Origin: Deltaproteobacteria bacterium
Lineage (GTDB): Bacteria > Desulfobacterota > Syntrophia > Syntrophales > UBA5619
DNA length: 64,000 nucleotides
Assembly (NCBI GenBank): GCA_021817825.1
Contig: JAKAFS010000004.1
Coordinates: 1-64,000, forward strand
Reading direction: 5' to 3'
The translations under genes and the position numbers were made by a program. The notes under the pieces are model-generated. The model was not told the origin of the DNA, did not search any database, and saw nothing but the letters and a program-made list of their open reading frames with translations. Position 1 is the stretch's first letter. Each line of letters opens with the position of its first letter. Of the stretch, positions 53,168 through 61,352 are shown one piece after another.

Positions 53168-54630
53168 CTTTCGCCCTCCGCCGACGGTTGCGACGGATCG
53201 CCGGCCGATTCGCCAGTGATCGCGATCCCGTGGTCGGTGATCCGGAAATCATGATACTGGGTGGAATGCTTCGAGCCCCGGGACTTGATGACCAGCAATT
53301 TGCGCTTCAGCTTGTTTCCTTCCTCGACAAACCGGAGCCACAGGAGCGCATCGACGATGGATGAGATGCCGATGCCGCTGATGGCCGTCCTGTCGCCGGC
53401 ATCTCCCGGACTCTGGGTCGTCATGATGAGGGTGATGCCTCTGTCCTTGCAGTGGTTGGTGAGACGCATGGCGAACTCGAAGGCCGCCCGGCTGGACCCC
53501 ATGCGCTCGAAGGCAGAGATGGCGTCCACGACCACGTGGTCGGGTTTGAACGCATCGATCAGCGCGAAAGCGAGAACCAGGTGTTTTTCCGTTCCGAAGG
53601 CCTCCGGCATGGCGGTCGCCATCTTCAGCCGCCGCTTTTTCAACGCCGGCCGGAGATCGATGCCCGGGCTGAGCATGGTCGCCACGATGGACGCCTCGGA
53701 TTCCTCGAAGCCGAAAAAAAGCGCTTTTTCGCCACGGTCGCAGGCGGCCTTGACAAAGGTGTTGGCCAGGGTGGTCTTTCCCGTCCCCGATGGCCCGGCG
53801 ATCAGAATGGTCGAGCCGCGGCGGTAGCCGCCGCCCAGCACACGGTCCAGCTGTCCGTTGCCGCTCGATAGGTGAGGACCCAGCGCCCGATGCTGTAGAC
53901 CGAACTCGGAGATGGGGATGACGCTGATGCCGCCCGGTTGAATGACAAAGGGATAGGCGTTGCGGCCGAAGTCGGAGCCGCGGTACTTGATGACCTGAAG
54001 GTCTCGCGTCGCCACCCACTCGCCGGGGCGTTGAATGAGCCGGATGACGCAGTCCGCCATGAACTCCAAAAACTCGTACCGGTCGAAGATGCTGTCGCCC
54101 CCGGAGGCCTTCACCGTCAGGATGGCGGTCATCTTTCGGTCCAGCAGCCACTCGTTGAGCCGGTACATCTCGCTGCGCTCCCGGCTGGGATTGTCAAAAA
54201 GCCGGATGAGAACGTCCAGGGCGTCAAAGACGATGCGCTTTGCGCCGATCGCTTGGGAGTGTCCTTCGATGATGGCCAGGAGCGCCTTGAGATTGAAGTC
54301 CCCCGAAATCACCGTCTCGGGGTCCATCCGGGCCTCGATGATCGCCAGTTTGCCGGTCTTTTCCAGGCCCGCAAGGTCCCAGCCCATGGTGCCGGCGTTG
54401 CGGCGGACCGCCTCGGCCCGCTCTTCGAAGGCGACGAAAATGCCCGGTTCGCCGGCCAGCGCCGCCCTGTACAGGAATTCCAGTCCCACGATGCTTTTTC
54501 CGGTGCCCGGACCGCCTTCCAGAAGCGTGGTCCGTCCCTCCGGCAGGCCTCCGTACAATATTTCGTCGAAACCCGATATGTATGAAGGGGCTTTGGCCAA
54601 CGGTTGAACAGTTGCGCGCCTTCTGTTCAA
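53164..54630 (-). CDS. kaiC: KaiC-family circadian-clock-type ATPase
   Basis: 488 residues with two RecA-like halves. CI: Walker A in GGPGTGKSIVGLEFL (residues about 39-46) and catalytic EE in VAFEERAE; CII: Walker A in AGPSGTGKTTLANTF and EE in FGFEESEAS. The cyanobacterial phosphosites S431/T432 correspond by alignment to GISSIVDA, about S423/S424, so two Ser. The TTG start follows GGAGGTGTTCT. It is transcribed from a near-consensus promoter and overlaps kaiB. It probably works as a phosphorylating timer or ATP-level sensor passing signals to the adjacent kinase; a true clock is not shown. Confidence 0.95.
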   Translation of the reverse strand: MNRRRATVQPLAKAPSYISGFDEILYGGLPEGRTTLLEGGPGTGKSIVGLEFLYRAALAGEPGIFVAFEERAEAVRRNAGTMGWDLAGLEKTGKLAIIEARMDPETVISGDFNLKALLAIIEGHSQAIGAKRIVFDALDVLIRLFDNPSRERSEMYRLNEWLLDRKMTAILTVKASGGDSIFDRYEFLEFMADCVIRLIQRPGEWVATRDLQVIKYRGSDFGRNAYPFVIQPGGISVIPISEFGLQHRALGPHLSSGNGQLDRVLGGGYRRGSTILIAGPSGTGKTTLANTFVKAACDRGEKALFFGFEESEASIVATMLSPGIDLRPALKKRRLKMATAMPEAFGTEKHLVLAFALIDAFKPDHVVVDAISAFERMGSSRAAFEFAMRLTNHCKDRGITLIMTTQSPGDAGDRTAISGIGISSIVDALLWLRFVEEGNKLKRKLLVIKSRGSKHSTQYHDFRITDHGIAITGESAGDPSQPSAEGER

Positions 54631-54706
54631 AGAACACCTCCCGTTCCGGTTAACGACAACGATGTGATATTAAAGGATGTTGCTTGCAGTTGATTGGGAC
54701 AGAGGA

Positions 54707-54735
54707 ATAGTAGGAGGGCGATCTCTGTTTGTCAA
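54707..54735 (-). promoter_or_regulatory. Near-consensus promoter of kaiC-kaiB-kinase
   Basis: On the minus strand TTGACA, 17-nt spacer, TACTAT. Transcription would start near 54700, about 70 nt before the kaiC TTG. The operon is therefore independent of the btrH-like gene upstream. Confidence 0.8.
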
Positions 54736-54797
54736 GCCATATTTGGCATCGAAAGGCCGGAGCGGCAGGCAGGAATATCTTTTTTCGTGACCGCCGA

Positions 54798-55796
54798 TCA
54801 GAGGTTCAGCGATTTGATGGTCTCATAGACGCGCCTCTCCTGGTCGGCGCAGGCGCGCAACCGCGGGACGATCTCTCCCAGATCGGGAGCGGCTTCTTTG
54901 TTCTTACAGGCCCGGGCGCTGACCAGGGCGAACTGGCGCCAGAGGTTCCCGGCCTCGGTCATCATCTGCGATGCCTCCCCCAATGCGGCGCTGCCGAGCC
55001 GTTCCCCCGCCTCCTGGAGAAAGGCCGCATACATGAACCGAAAGCCGCCGCCGCCGGTGCCGATCTCTTCCTGCATCCGGACGATGTGGGCCAAAAGCAG
55101 GCGGGCGTACCGCAGGTCGCCGCGCGCCGGGAGCCCTTCGATTTTTCGGGCCATATAGTGGATGCCCTTGACGCCGATGAAGGGCATCGGGGCATAGAGC
55201 ATCATGTGCACTGTCCGCTTGAGGGCCTTCTTGATCGCCTTTTCCAGATCGATGTTTGGATCGACCCGGACTGGGTAGTAGAGGAAGCCCTTCGGGGCAA
55301 GAGACCCTTTGGCGAAGCGGGCATTCTGGAGATCCTCGGCTTTGATCCGGACGGGGTGGTCGAAAACGGGGTCGCTGACGAGAAACTCGTCTTGCTCCCG
55401 GCCGTAGACGATCAGGTTGTGGGCGTTGAACTGGAAACGCATCTCCGGCGGGAAATAGGGGAGCCAGTAGACCGAGGTCTGTAGGCCGACCATCTCCCCG
55501 CTATCGACGAGGCGTTGGAGCTCGGCCAGGCCCTCTTCCCGGTTCCGGTATCTTTGCATCCGGAAACGGGTATCGAGGTGTTTGACCGCCCCCTTGATGA
55601 TCGCTCCGGGGAACATGCGGTAGGAAATGATGGGCATCCCGGTCATCTTGATGAAGGGCAGATAGGCAAAGGTGAGGCCGCCGGTGATGCCGAAGACCAT
55701 GGGTTCCGAAAGGTCGAGACCCTGGCGCTTCAGAAGCGCGGTGACGACGCCGCTTTCGCAGTGGGCGTATTGTCTGTGTTCCGGCGGTTGCAGCAT
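54798..55796 (-). CDS. BtrH-like cysteine acyltransferase
   Basis: 332 residues from the ATG overlapping the previous stop (TGATG). The N-terminus has the papain-like BtrH pattern: QYAHCESGVVTALLKR with the candidate nucleophile Cys13, then FNAHNLIVYG (His) and VSDPVFDHP (Asp region). The C-terminal 100 residues, duplicated in the fragment at 51528, are helical and may bind carrier or membrane. In butirosin synthesis BtrH moves an acyl chain from ACP to an amino sugar; here the KAS III in the same operon and the ACP/KS operon nearby suggest an ACP-to-amine (or alcohol) transfer of a polyketide or fatty chain. The acceptor is unknown. Confidence 0.8.
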   Translation of the reverse strand: MLQPPEHRQYAHCESGVVTALLKRQGLDLSEPMVFGITGGLTFAYLPFIKMTGMPIISYRMFPGAIIKGAVKHLDTRFRMQRYRNREEGLAELQRLVDSGEMVGLQTSVYWLPYFPPEMRFQFNAHNLIVYGREQDEFLVSDPVFDHPVRIKAEDLQNARFAKGSLAPKGFLYYPVRVDPNIDLEKAIKKALKRTVHMMLYAPMPFIGVKGIHYMARKIEGLPARGDLRYARLLLAHIVRMQEEIGTGGGGFRFMYAAFLQEAGERLGSAALGEASQMMTEAGNLWRQFALVSARACKNKEAAPDLGEIVPRLRACADQERRVYETIKSLNL

Positions 55797-56206
55797 CAAC
55801 AATCGTCCTCACCTGGAAAATGGCGCAGCTCCTCAGCGGATATCCGGAAGATCCGGGCATACTCCCGGAGCGTTTCGTCCTTGAGTTTCCGAAAGACGGC
55901 GGGCTTAAAGTGCCTTTTCACCTGCCAGCGGTAAAATCCCATGGCCTGGGCCAGCGTCAGGGGGTCCATCCACCGTTTGAACATGAAATATTCGATCGGG
56001 GAAGTTTCCTGTTGCCGCACCCGAAGGGCGGCTGCCTTCGCCTTCTCTTCGAAGTCGTCGATCACCTCACGCAGGACGGTCTCTTCCGCATCCCAGCCCT
56101 GCGTCGTGGTCTGGACATAGTGGCCCTGGTCGTCGACGGCAAAGAGGGCCTTCTTTTCGCCATGAAAGGTCTGGATGTCGTCCTGGGGCACTTCGGAGAG
56201 CTTCAT
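55796..56206 (-). CDS. Small conserved-looking protein of the KAS III-BtrH operon
   Basis: 136 residues, soluble, no signal peptide. I do not recognise it. It is acidic at the start and basic in the middle (VKRHFKPAVFRKLKDE), with a C-terminal helix-turn-helix-like stretch ETLREYARIFRISAEELRHFPGED. AGGAGGCCCTC precedes the ATG and its stop overlaps the BtrH-like start, so it should work in the same pathway, for example as a docking or regulatory subunit. DNA binding is possible but weak. Confidence 0.6.
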   Translation of the reverse strand: MKLSEVPQDDIQTFHGEKKALFAVDDQGHYVQTTTQGWDAEETVLREVIDDFEEKAKAAALRVRQQETSPIEYFMFKRWMDPLTLAQAMGFYRWQVKRHFKPAVFRKLKDETLREYARIFRISAEELRHFPGEDDC

Positions 56207-56215
56207 GAGGGCCTC

Positions 56216-57358
56216 CTACACCACGGTCAACAGCATATAGGCGATGGAGAAGCGGCCGCTTTCCGGGATGAAGCAGAGCAGCTTCTGCCCCTTTTGCAGC
56301 CGGTCGGAATGGAACAGCTCCTCCAGGATGACGAAGATGGAGGCGGAGCCGGTATTGCCCTTCCAGGGCAGGTTCGTGAACCACTTCTCGTAGGGAATCG
56401 TAAAATCGATCCCTTTCATGGCCTCATAAATCTTGTCCCGGAAGAAATCCGAGGAGTAGTGGGGCAAAAACCAATCGATGTCCTCTGCCTTGAGTCCTCT
56501 TTTTTTGATCACCTCGGCGAGGGCCCAATCCACCGATACCTTGACGATCTCCTCGTTGAGCAGTCCCGCATCCTGCTTGAGGGCCATATAGTTCTTGTCC
56601 AGGGCCTCCTGGATGCTGTCCAGATGGCGCCAGGAAGAGATGGAGCCGTCTTCGTTTTTCAGCCCCCCGGCGTACATGCAGGTCTCCAGCCGGCCCGCGT
56701 AGGAGATGTGGTCGATCCAGTCCACCCGGAGCGCCTTTTTGCCCGGGTAGACTTGCGGGGACATGAACACCGCCCCTGCCGCGTCGGAAAGCATCCAGCG
56801 CAGGAAATCGGACTCGAAGCCGATAATCGGCAGACGCGCCAGATCGGGATCGCCTTGGAGATGGTCGAAGAAATTGGAGCGGATCACGGCCGAGGCGAGC
56901 TCGGAGCCCGTGGCGACTGCATTTGCGGAAAATCCCAGGGCCACGTTCATGAAGGCGTATTTGAAGGAGGCGATCGCCGACAGGCAGATGCCGGCGTTGG
57001 AGGTGACTTCGCAGGGCGGCGTTCCCAGTTCCCCGTGCACCATGAGGCCGTGGCCCGGGGCCAGCAGATCCGCAATGGTGGTGCCGCAGCAGAGGCATTC
57101 GATCGCTTCGGGGGTGAATCCGGGGTAGGGGGCGAGCCCCCGGACCGCCTCTGCCGTCAGTTGCGCGTTGGTGTGGGTCAGCGCCCCGGTGGCCGGATCG
57201 ATGGCATAGTAGCGCTGGGTGATCCCGTTGTTTTTGAGAATCCGATTCTTGATCCGGGAGGGGATGCCGTGGATGGCGCCGACCACGCTCTCGATGTGGT
57301 CGTTGTCGACCGGGGCGTTGGGCAAGAATGCCGCAACATCGTTGATGAATACTTCCAA
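56216..57358 (-). CDS. KAS III-type ketosynthase (FabH/DarB-like)
   Basis: 380 residues, longer than FabH (about 320). The thiolase-fold Cys-His-Asn triad is visible: TSNAGICLSAIASFKYAF (Cys125), WFLPHYSSDFF (His) and GNTGSASIFVILEEL (Asn). The length and N-terminal part (VDNDHIESVVGAIHGIPSRIKNRIL) recall DarB/StlD or other secondary-metabolism KAS III enzymes, so it may start or finish a chain. TTG start behind AGGAGGGCAC. Second gene of the radical SAM-KAS III-unknown-BtrH operon. Confidence 0.88.
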   Translation of the reverse strand: MEVFINDVAAFLPNAPVDNDHIESVVGAIHGIPSRIKNRILKNNGITQRYYAIDPATGALTHTNAQLTAEAVRGLAPYPGFTPEAIECLCCGTTIADLLAPGHGLMVHGELGTPPCEVTSNAGICLSAIASFKYAFMNVALGFSANAVATGSELASAVIRSNFFDHLQGDPDLARLPIIGFESDFLRWMLSDAAGAVFMSPQVYPGKKALRVDWIDHISYAGRLETCMYAGGLKNEDGSISSWRHLDSIQEALDKNYMALKQDAGLLNEEIVKVSVDWALAEVIKKRGLKAEDIDWFLPHYSSDFFRDKIYEAMKGIDFTIPYEKWFTNLPWKGNTGSASIFVILEELFHSDRLQKGQKLLCFIPESGRFSIAYMLLTVV

Positions 57359-57402
57359 GTGCCCTCCTTTTGGGGGTTGCCGGTAAATTTTCTACAGGTG
57401 CA

Positions 57403-58698
57403 TCATACCTTATCATGGAGCCGGCGGACAAGCTCGGAATAGGCGCTGTAAAAGACCTTTTCCGGCAGGGCCGTCGGGACCACGGCATTGGTAAAAGTAT
57501 AGTAGTCCAGATCGGAAATGGTGATCTGCCCCTTTTGGGCTTCGTAGAGGGGCGTTCCCGGGATGGGGGTCAGGATCGAGAGCACCGGGACCTGGATGCG
57601 GTTCTCGACGATGAAGGCTTCGACGCTTCGGAAGTCCTCCTCTTTGTAGTCGGGGGCCACGATGAAGTCGCCGACGATCAGCAGCCCCAGCTCATGGAGC
57701 ACGGCGATGGCCTGCCGGATGGCGTCCCCATCGTACTTCTTCTCGTAGGTCCTGAGGCGCTCGGGTTGCAGGTCCTCGAAGCCGACGACCACCGCATGGA
57801 GTCCCGCCTCTTTCCAACGCTTCAGAAGCCCCGGGTGGTTCACGATCGTATCGACCCGGACGTCGGCGAAAAAGCGCTTTTTGATGGACGAGGCGAGGAT
57901 CGCCTCGCAGAGTTCCTCGGCAGCCCGGGGATTGCCGAAGGTGTTGGCGTCGAGCAGGCGGATGAAGGGGATGTCGCCGAGGGCCCGGATGTCCCGGAGG
58001 ACCGTTTCCGCCTTATGGGTCAGGTATTGGCCGCCCGTGGTTCCCGGAATGGCGCAGAAGGCGCAGCGATGGGTGCAGCCGTAGGCGGTCACGACGGAGC
58101 CCATGCGCAGCCCCAGGCTCTCGATGACGTACTGATCCCGCCACTGCGCCACGAGGTCGTAGCGGGGAGCGTCGTCTTCCATGAGATCGTCATGGCTGTA
58201 CCGGCGGGGCGTAAAGGCCAGGGGCCGGCCCGGCGAGGTCTTGGCCACGCCGGGAGGGATGGTCTCGCCGTTCCCGCCCCGGGAAAAACCCTCCAGAAGA
58301 TCGGAAAAACTCTTCTTTCCCAGGCCGAGGACGATGTAATCGACCTCGCTGCGGTTGAAGAAGGCAGGATCGAGGGTGGCGTGAATCCCGCCGACCACGA
58401 CCCGGGCATTCCCCCGTTTTTTCACGTCTCTGGCCAGGCGGAGGACCGTATTGGCTTCACAGGTCAAGGCCGTGAGTCCGACCACATCGGGGGCGAAACG
58501 GTCGAATTGGGCCCACAGCGTCGCTTCGTCTACGCACTTCAGGTCCACGATCAGGACGTCATGGGAATGGAGCGGCGCGGCAAGGACCTCGAGACTGAAG
58601 GGTTCGCCCCGAAAGATCTGCCGGATAGAGGTGATGCCGTACTCCTCCTCGGGGATGCTGCGGCCGGCATTGGGAGGATTGACGAGCAAAATCTTCAT
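57403..58698 (-). CDS. B12-binding radical SAM protein
   Basis: 431 residues from the ATG (MKILLVNPPNAGRSI). The cobalamin-binding Rossmann domain occupies about residues 1-135 (DVVGLTALTCEANTV, VVVGGIHATLDP); the radical SAM cluster is GCTHRCAFCAIPG (CxxxCxxC). It belongs to the broad BchE/HpnJ/methyltransferase-like class, which methylates or cyclises unactivated carbons. In this operon it may modify the acyl chain. The reaction is unknown; B12 itself is not required in all members. First gene of the operon. Confidence 0.88.
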   Translation of the reverse strand: MKILLVNPPNAGRSIPEEEYGITSIRQIFRGEPFSLEVLAAPLHSHDVLIVDLKCVDEATLWAQFDRFAPDVVGLTALTCEANTVLRLARDVKKRGNARVVVGGIHATLDPAFFNRSEVDYIVLGLGKKSFSDLLEGFSRGGNGETIPPGVAKTSPGRPLAFTPRRYSHDDLMEDDAPRYDLVAQWRDQYVIESLGLRMGSVVTAYGCTHRCAFCAIPGTTGGQYLTHKAETVLRDIRALGDIPFIRLLDANTFGNPRAAEELCEAILASSIKKRFFADVRVDTIVNHPGLLKRWKEAGLHAVVVGFEDLQPERLRTYEKKYDGDAIRQAIAVLHELGLLIVGDFIVAPDYKEEDFRSVEAFIVENRIQVPVLSILTPIPGTPLYEAQKGQITISDLDYYTFTNAVVPTALPEKVFYSAYSELVRRLHDKV

Positions 58699-58783
58699 GG
58701 TGTTGGCTCTCTGAGGCGTATTTTTGAAGGCGATCTGGCTTATGTCAAAAAAAATATCACCGAAACCCCTTCTTGCATGCTGG

Positions 58784-58812
58784 CTTATACTTGTTTTGCG
58801 CCCCCTTTTCAA
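58784..58812 (-). promoter_or_regulatory. Promoter of the radical SAM-KAS III-BtrH operon
   Basis: On the minus strand TTGAAA, 17-nt spacer, TATAAG, start near 58777. A second possible -35 TTGACA with a weak AAAAAT -10 lies downstream at 58720-58748. Confidence 0.6.
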
Positions 58813-58842
58813 TGAAAACAATGCCTCTGCTTTACAAAGAAA

Positions 58843-58875
58843 AAAACGGCGCTGCCCTCAGGACAGCGCCGTTTC
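58843..58875 (-). terminator. Terminator after htpG
   Basis: AACGGCGCTGTCC pairs with GGGCAGCGCCGTT (one mismatch near the loop), followed on the minus strand by TTTTTTC. It separates htpG from the radical SAM operon downstream. Confidence 0.92.
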
Positions 58876-58912
58876 TCTTTGATTTTCCAGGAAGAGGGTG
58901 TCGCCGTAACTG

Positions 58913-60826
58913 TCAGCCCTCTAGGGCGCCGACCATCAGATCGCCCAGCAACTTGCTGAACCGGGCGGGGTTTTCCAGCTTTCCCCCCTCGGCGATGACG
59001 GCCATGTCGAAGAGCAGGTCCGTGTAGTCCGCAAGCGCGGCGGCCTCCTTGTCCTTTTCGTAGGCCGCCTTGATTTTGCCGAGGAGCGGGTGGTCCATGT
59101 TGAGTTCCAGGACCCGCTTGGTCTTGGGAACGTCCTGTCCGCTTGCTTTCAGGATCTTCTCCAGATAGGCGCTCATGTCGTGGTCTTCTCCGGAAAGGCA
59201 GGCCACCGAATCCTTCAGATGGGTAGAGGGCTTCACCTCCTTGATTTTATCTTCCAGCCGGGTCTTGATGAACGCGAAAAGGGCGGTGTATTCCTCTTTT
59301 TTCGCATCGTCCACCTGCGAAAGATCCAGATCGCCCTTCTCGGCGCTCCGGAAGGTCTTCTTCTCGAATTCGTGGAGGTCCCGGATCACCCATTCGTCGA
59401 TGGGGTCGGTCATGAGGAGGACTTCCAGATCCTTTTCCTTCAGCCGCTCCAGGTGGGGGCTGTTCAGAAGGGCGGTCAGGTTGTCGCCGGTGATGTAGTA
59501 GATCTCCTTCTGGTCCGGCTTCATCCGGCCGACATAGTCCTTGAGCGACACGTACTTCCCGTCCGAATGGGTCGTCTTGTAGCGCAAAAGGGCGGCGATC
59601 TTGTCCTTGTTGTCGAAGTCCTCGGAAATCCCGGACTTGAAGATCGGGCCGAACTCTCCGTAGAAGCTCTCGTATTGGTCCTGCTCCATCTCCGCCAGGA
59701 GTTCCAGGACCTTCTTGACCAGGTTCTTCTTGATGTTCCGGACCAGGACGTCCTGCTGGAGGATCTCGCGGCTGACGTTCAGATTGAGGTCCGGGGCATC
59801 GACGACGCCCTTGACGAAGGACAGATAACGGGGCATCAGCTCCTTGCAGTTTTCCATGATGAACACCCGCTTGGAATAAAGTTGAATCCCGTGCTTTTGC
59901 TCCTGGGTGAAGAGATCGAAGGGGGCCTTGCCGGGGATGTACAGGAGGGCGCTGTATTCCGTCGCCCCTTCCAGCTTCAGGTGGAGATGGGTCAGCGGGG
60001 GATTCCAGTCGTGGCTGATGTGGCTGTAGAATTCGTTATACTCTTCGTCGGTGACCTCGCTTTTGTTCTTGGCCCAGATCGCCTTCATGGAGTTGAGGGT
60101 CTCTTCGCGGATCACCTTTTCGGTTTTTCCCTCCTCCGGTTTGCCGTCCTTGTCGAGGACGGGCTCGCTCCGCTCGACGTCCATGACAATGGGATAGGCG
60201 ACGAAATCGGAATGTTTCTTCACGATGCCGCGGAGGGTCCACTCTTCGGTGAAGTCCTGCTCGTCCTTTTCCGTCTTTTTCAGTTTCAGGAGGATCGTCG
60301 TCCCCCGGGTCGGCTTGTCCGTCGCTTCGATGGTATAGGAGCCGTCCCCGGCGGATTCCCATTTCGTAGCGCTGTCGCTTCCGGCGGCCCGGGTGATCAG
60401 GGTCACCTTGTCGGCGACGATGAAGGCGCTGTAGAAGCCGACGCCGAACTGGCCGATCAACTCGGGCGTCACGACGCCCTCTTTGCTCGCCGCGCCCATG
60501 TTCGCCAGGAACCCTGCGGTCCCGCTCTTGGCGATGGTCCCGATGTTTTCCACCACCTCGTCGTAGGTCATGCCGACGCCGTTATCGCTGATTTCCAGGG
60601 TGCGCTTCTTTTTGTCCACTGTGATCTTGATTTTCAGCTCCGGATCGTCGCCCAGCAGTTCCGGTTCGGTCTGTGCCTTGAACCGGAGTTTGTCGATGGC
60701 GTCCGAGGCGTTGGAGATCAGTTCCCGCAGGAAAATTTCCCGGTGGGAATAGAGAGAGTGGATGATGATGTTCATGAGCTGCTGGACTTCGGTCTTGAAT
60801 TGATGGGTTTCCTTCTTTGCTGCCAT
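58913..60826 (-). CDS. htpG: Molecular chaperone HtpG (Hsp90)
   Basis: 637 residues from the ATG behind GGGAGGAACC. GHKL ATP site: [42 protein letters not shown] and GTTILLKLK; middle domain has [27 protein letters not shown]. Monocistronic with its own promoter and terminator. No heat-shock sigma site or CIRCE element was visible. Confidence 0.98.
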   Translation of the reverse strand: MAAKKETHQFKTEVQQLMNIIIHSLYSHREIFLRELISNASDAIDKLRFKAQTEPELLGDDPELKIKITVDKKKRTLEISDNGVGMTYDEVVENIGTIAKSGTAGFLANMGAASKEGVVTPELIGQFGVGFYSAFIVADKVTLITRAAGSDSATKWESAGDGSYTIEATDKPTRGTTILLKLKKTEKDEQDFTEEWTLRGIVKKHSDFVAYPIVMDVERSEPVLDKDGKPEEGKTEKVIREETLNSMKAIWAKNKSEVTDEEYNEFYSHISHDWNPPLTHLHLKLEGATEYSALLYIPGKAPFDLFTQEQKHGIQLYSKRVFIMENCKELMPRYLSFVKGVVDAPDLNLNVSREILQQDVLVRNIKKNLVKKVLELLAEMEQDQYESFYGEFGPIFKSGISEDFDNKDKIAALLRYKTTHSDGKYVSLKDYVGRMKPDQKEIYYITGDNLTALLNSPHLERLKEKDLEVLLMTDPIDEWVIRDLHEFEKKTFRSAEKGDLDLSQVDDAKKEEYTALFAFIKTRLEDKIKEVKPSTHLKDSVACLSGEDHDMSAYLEKILKASGQDVPKTKRVLELNMDHPLLGKIKAAYEKDKEAAALADYTDLLFDMAVIAEGGKLENPARFSKLLGDLMVGALEG

Positions 60827-60903
60827 GGTTCCTCCCGATCTATTAAATTTGTTTGATTTTGTAAGATTGCACACAGCGGTTCGATCCTTGTGTATCGCGG
60901 CGC

Positions 60904-60932
60904 TATAATTGTCATTATTTCCCAATTGTCAA
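60904..60932 (-). promoter_or_regulatory. Candidate htpG promoter
   Basis: On the minus strand TTGACA, 17-nt spacer, ATTATA, about 75 nt before the htpG start. Confidence 0.5.
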
Positions 60933-61352
60933 GATGCCCTTTCCGGACGAGGCCAAATGGCGTGGATATGAAAGGCATTTTTCGCCATCGCGCTGTGCAG
61001 ACAAAGAGGAGGGAAGAGCCGCCAGGAGCCCGGGACGGCGTCGGGGGAAGGGCCGGCAACCGCCAGGGGAGGGATTCCGAAAGCCGCAGGCGGCCATTTT
61101 TCGGGGATTCTGGGTTCCCGTCCCGCCGGGCAGGATGCCCATCCAGACCGCGGGCAGCGCCGCCGGCACCAGCAACAACAGCACCATGGTGAGACAGGCA
61201 AGGCCGGACCCGGGGGCGGCTCCGGCGGCCTGTTTTTCATTGACACCCCCCGGCCGCTTCTCTATAGTCCCTGCCCGGCAGGGTCGTTCCTTGTCGAGGC
61301 GCCGGCCGTCGAGGCACGGGGCGGGCGAAGAACCGAGGGGGGTGTCGGAAGC
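60933..61352. other. G+C-rich intergenic stretch htpG / amino-acid transporter
   Basis: About 420 bases without a credible gene. All ORFs here are shadow-like and Pro/Arg/Gly-rich with no family motif or ribosome site. The transporter promoter should lie near its right end (TCTATAGTCC at about 61261 resembles a -10), but no clear -35 is present. Confidence 0.5.
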
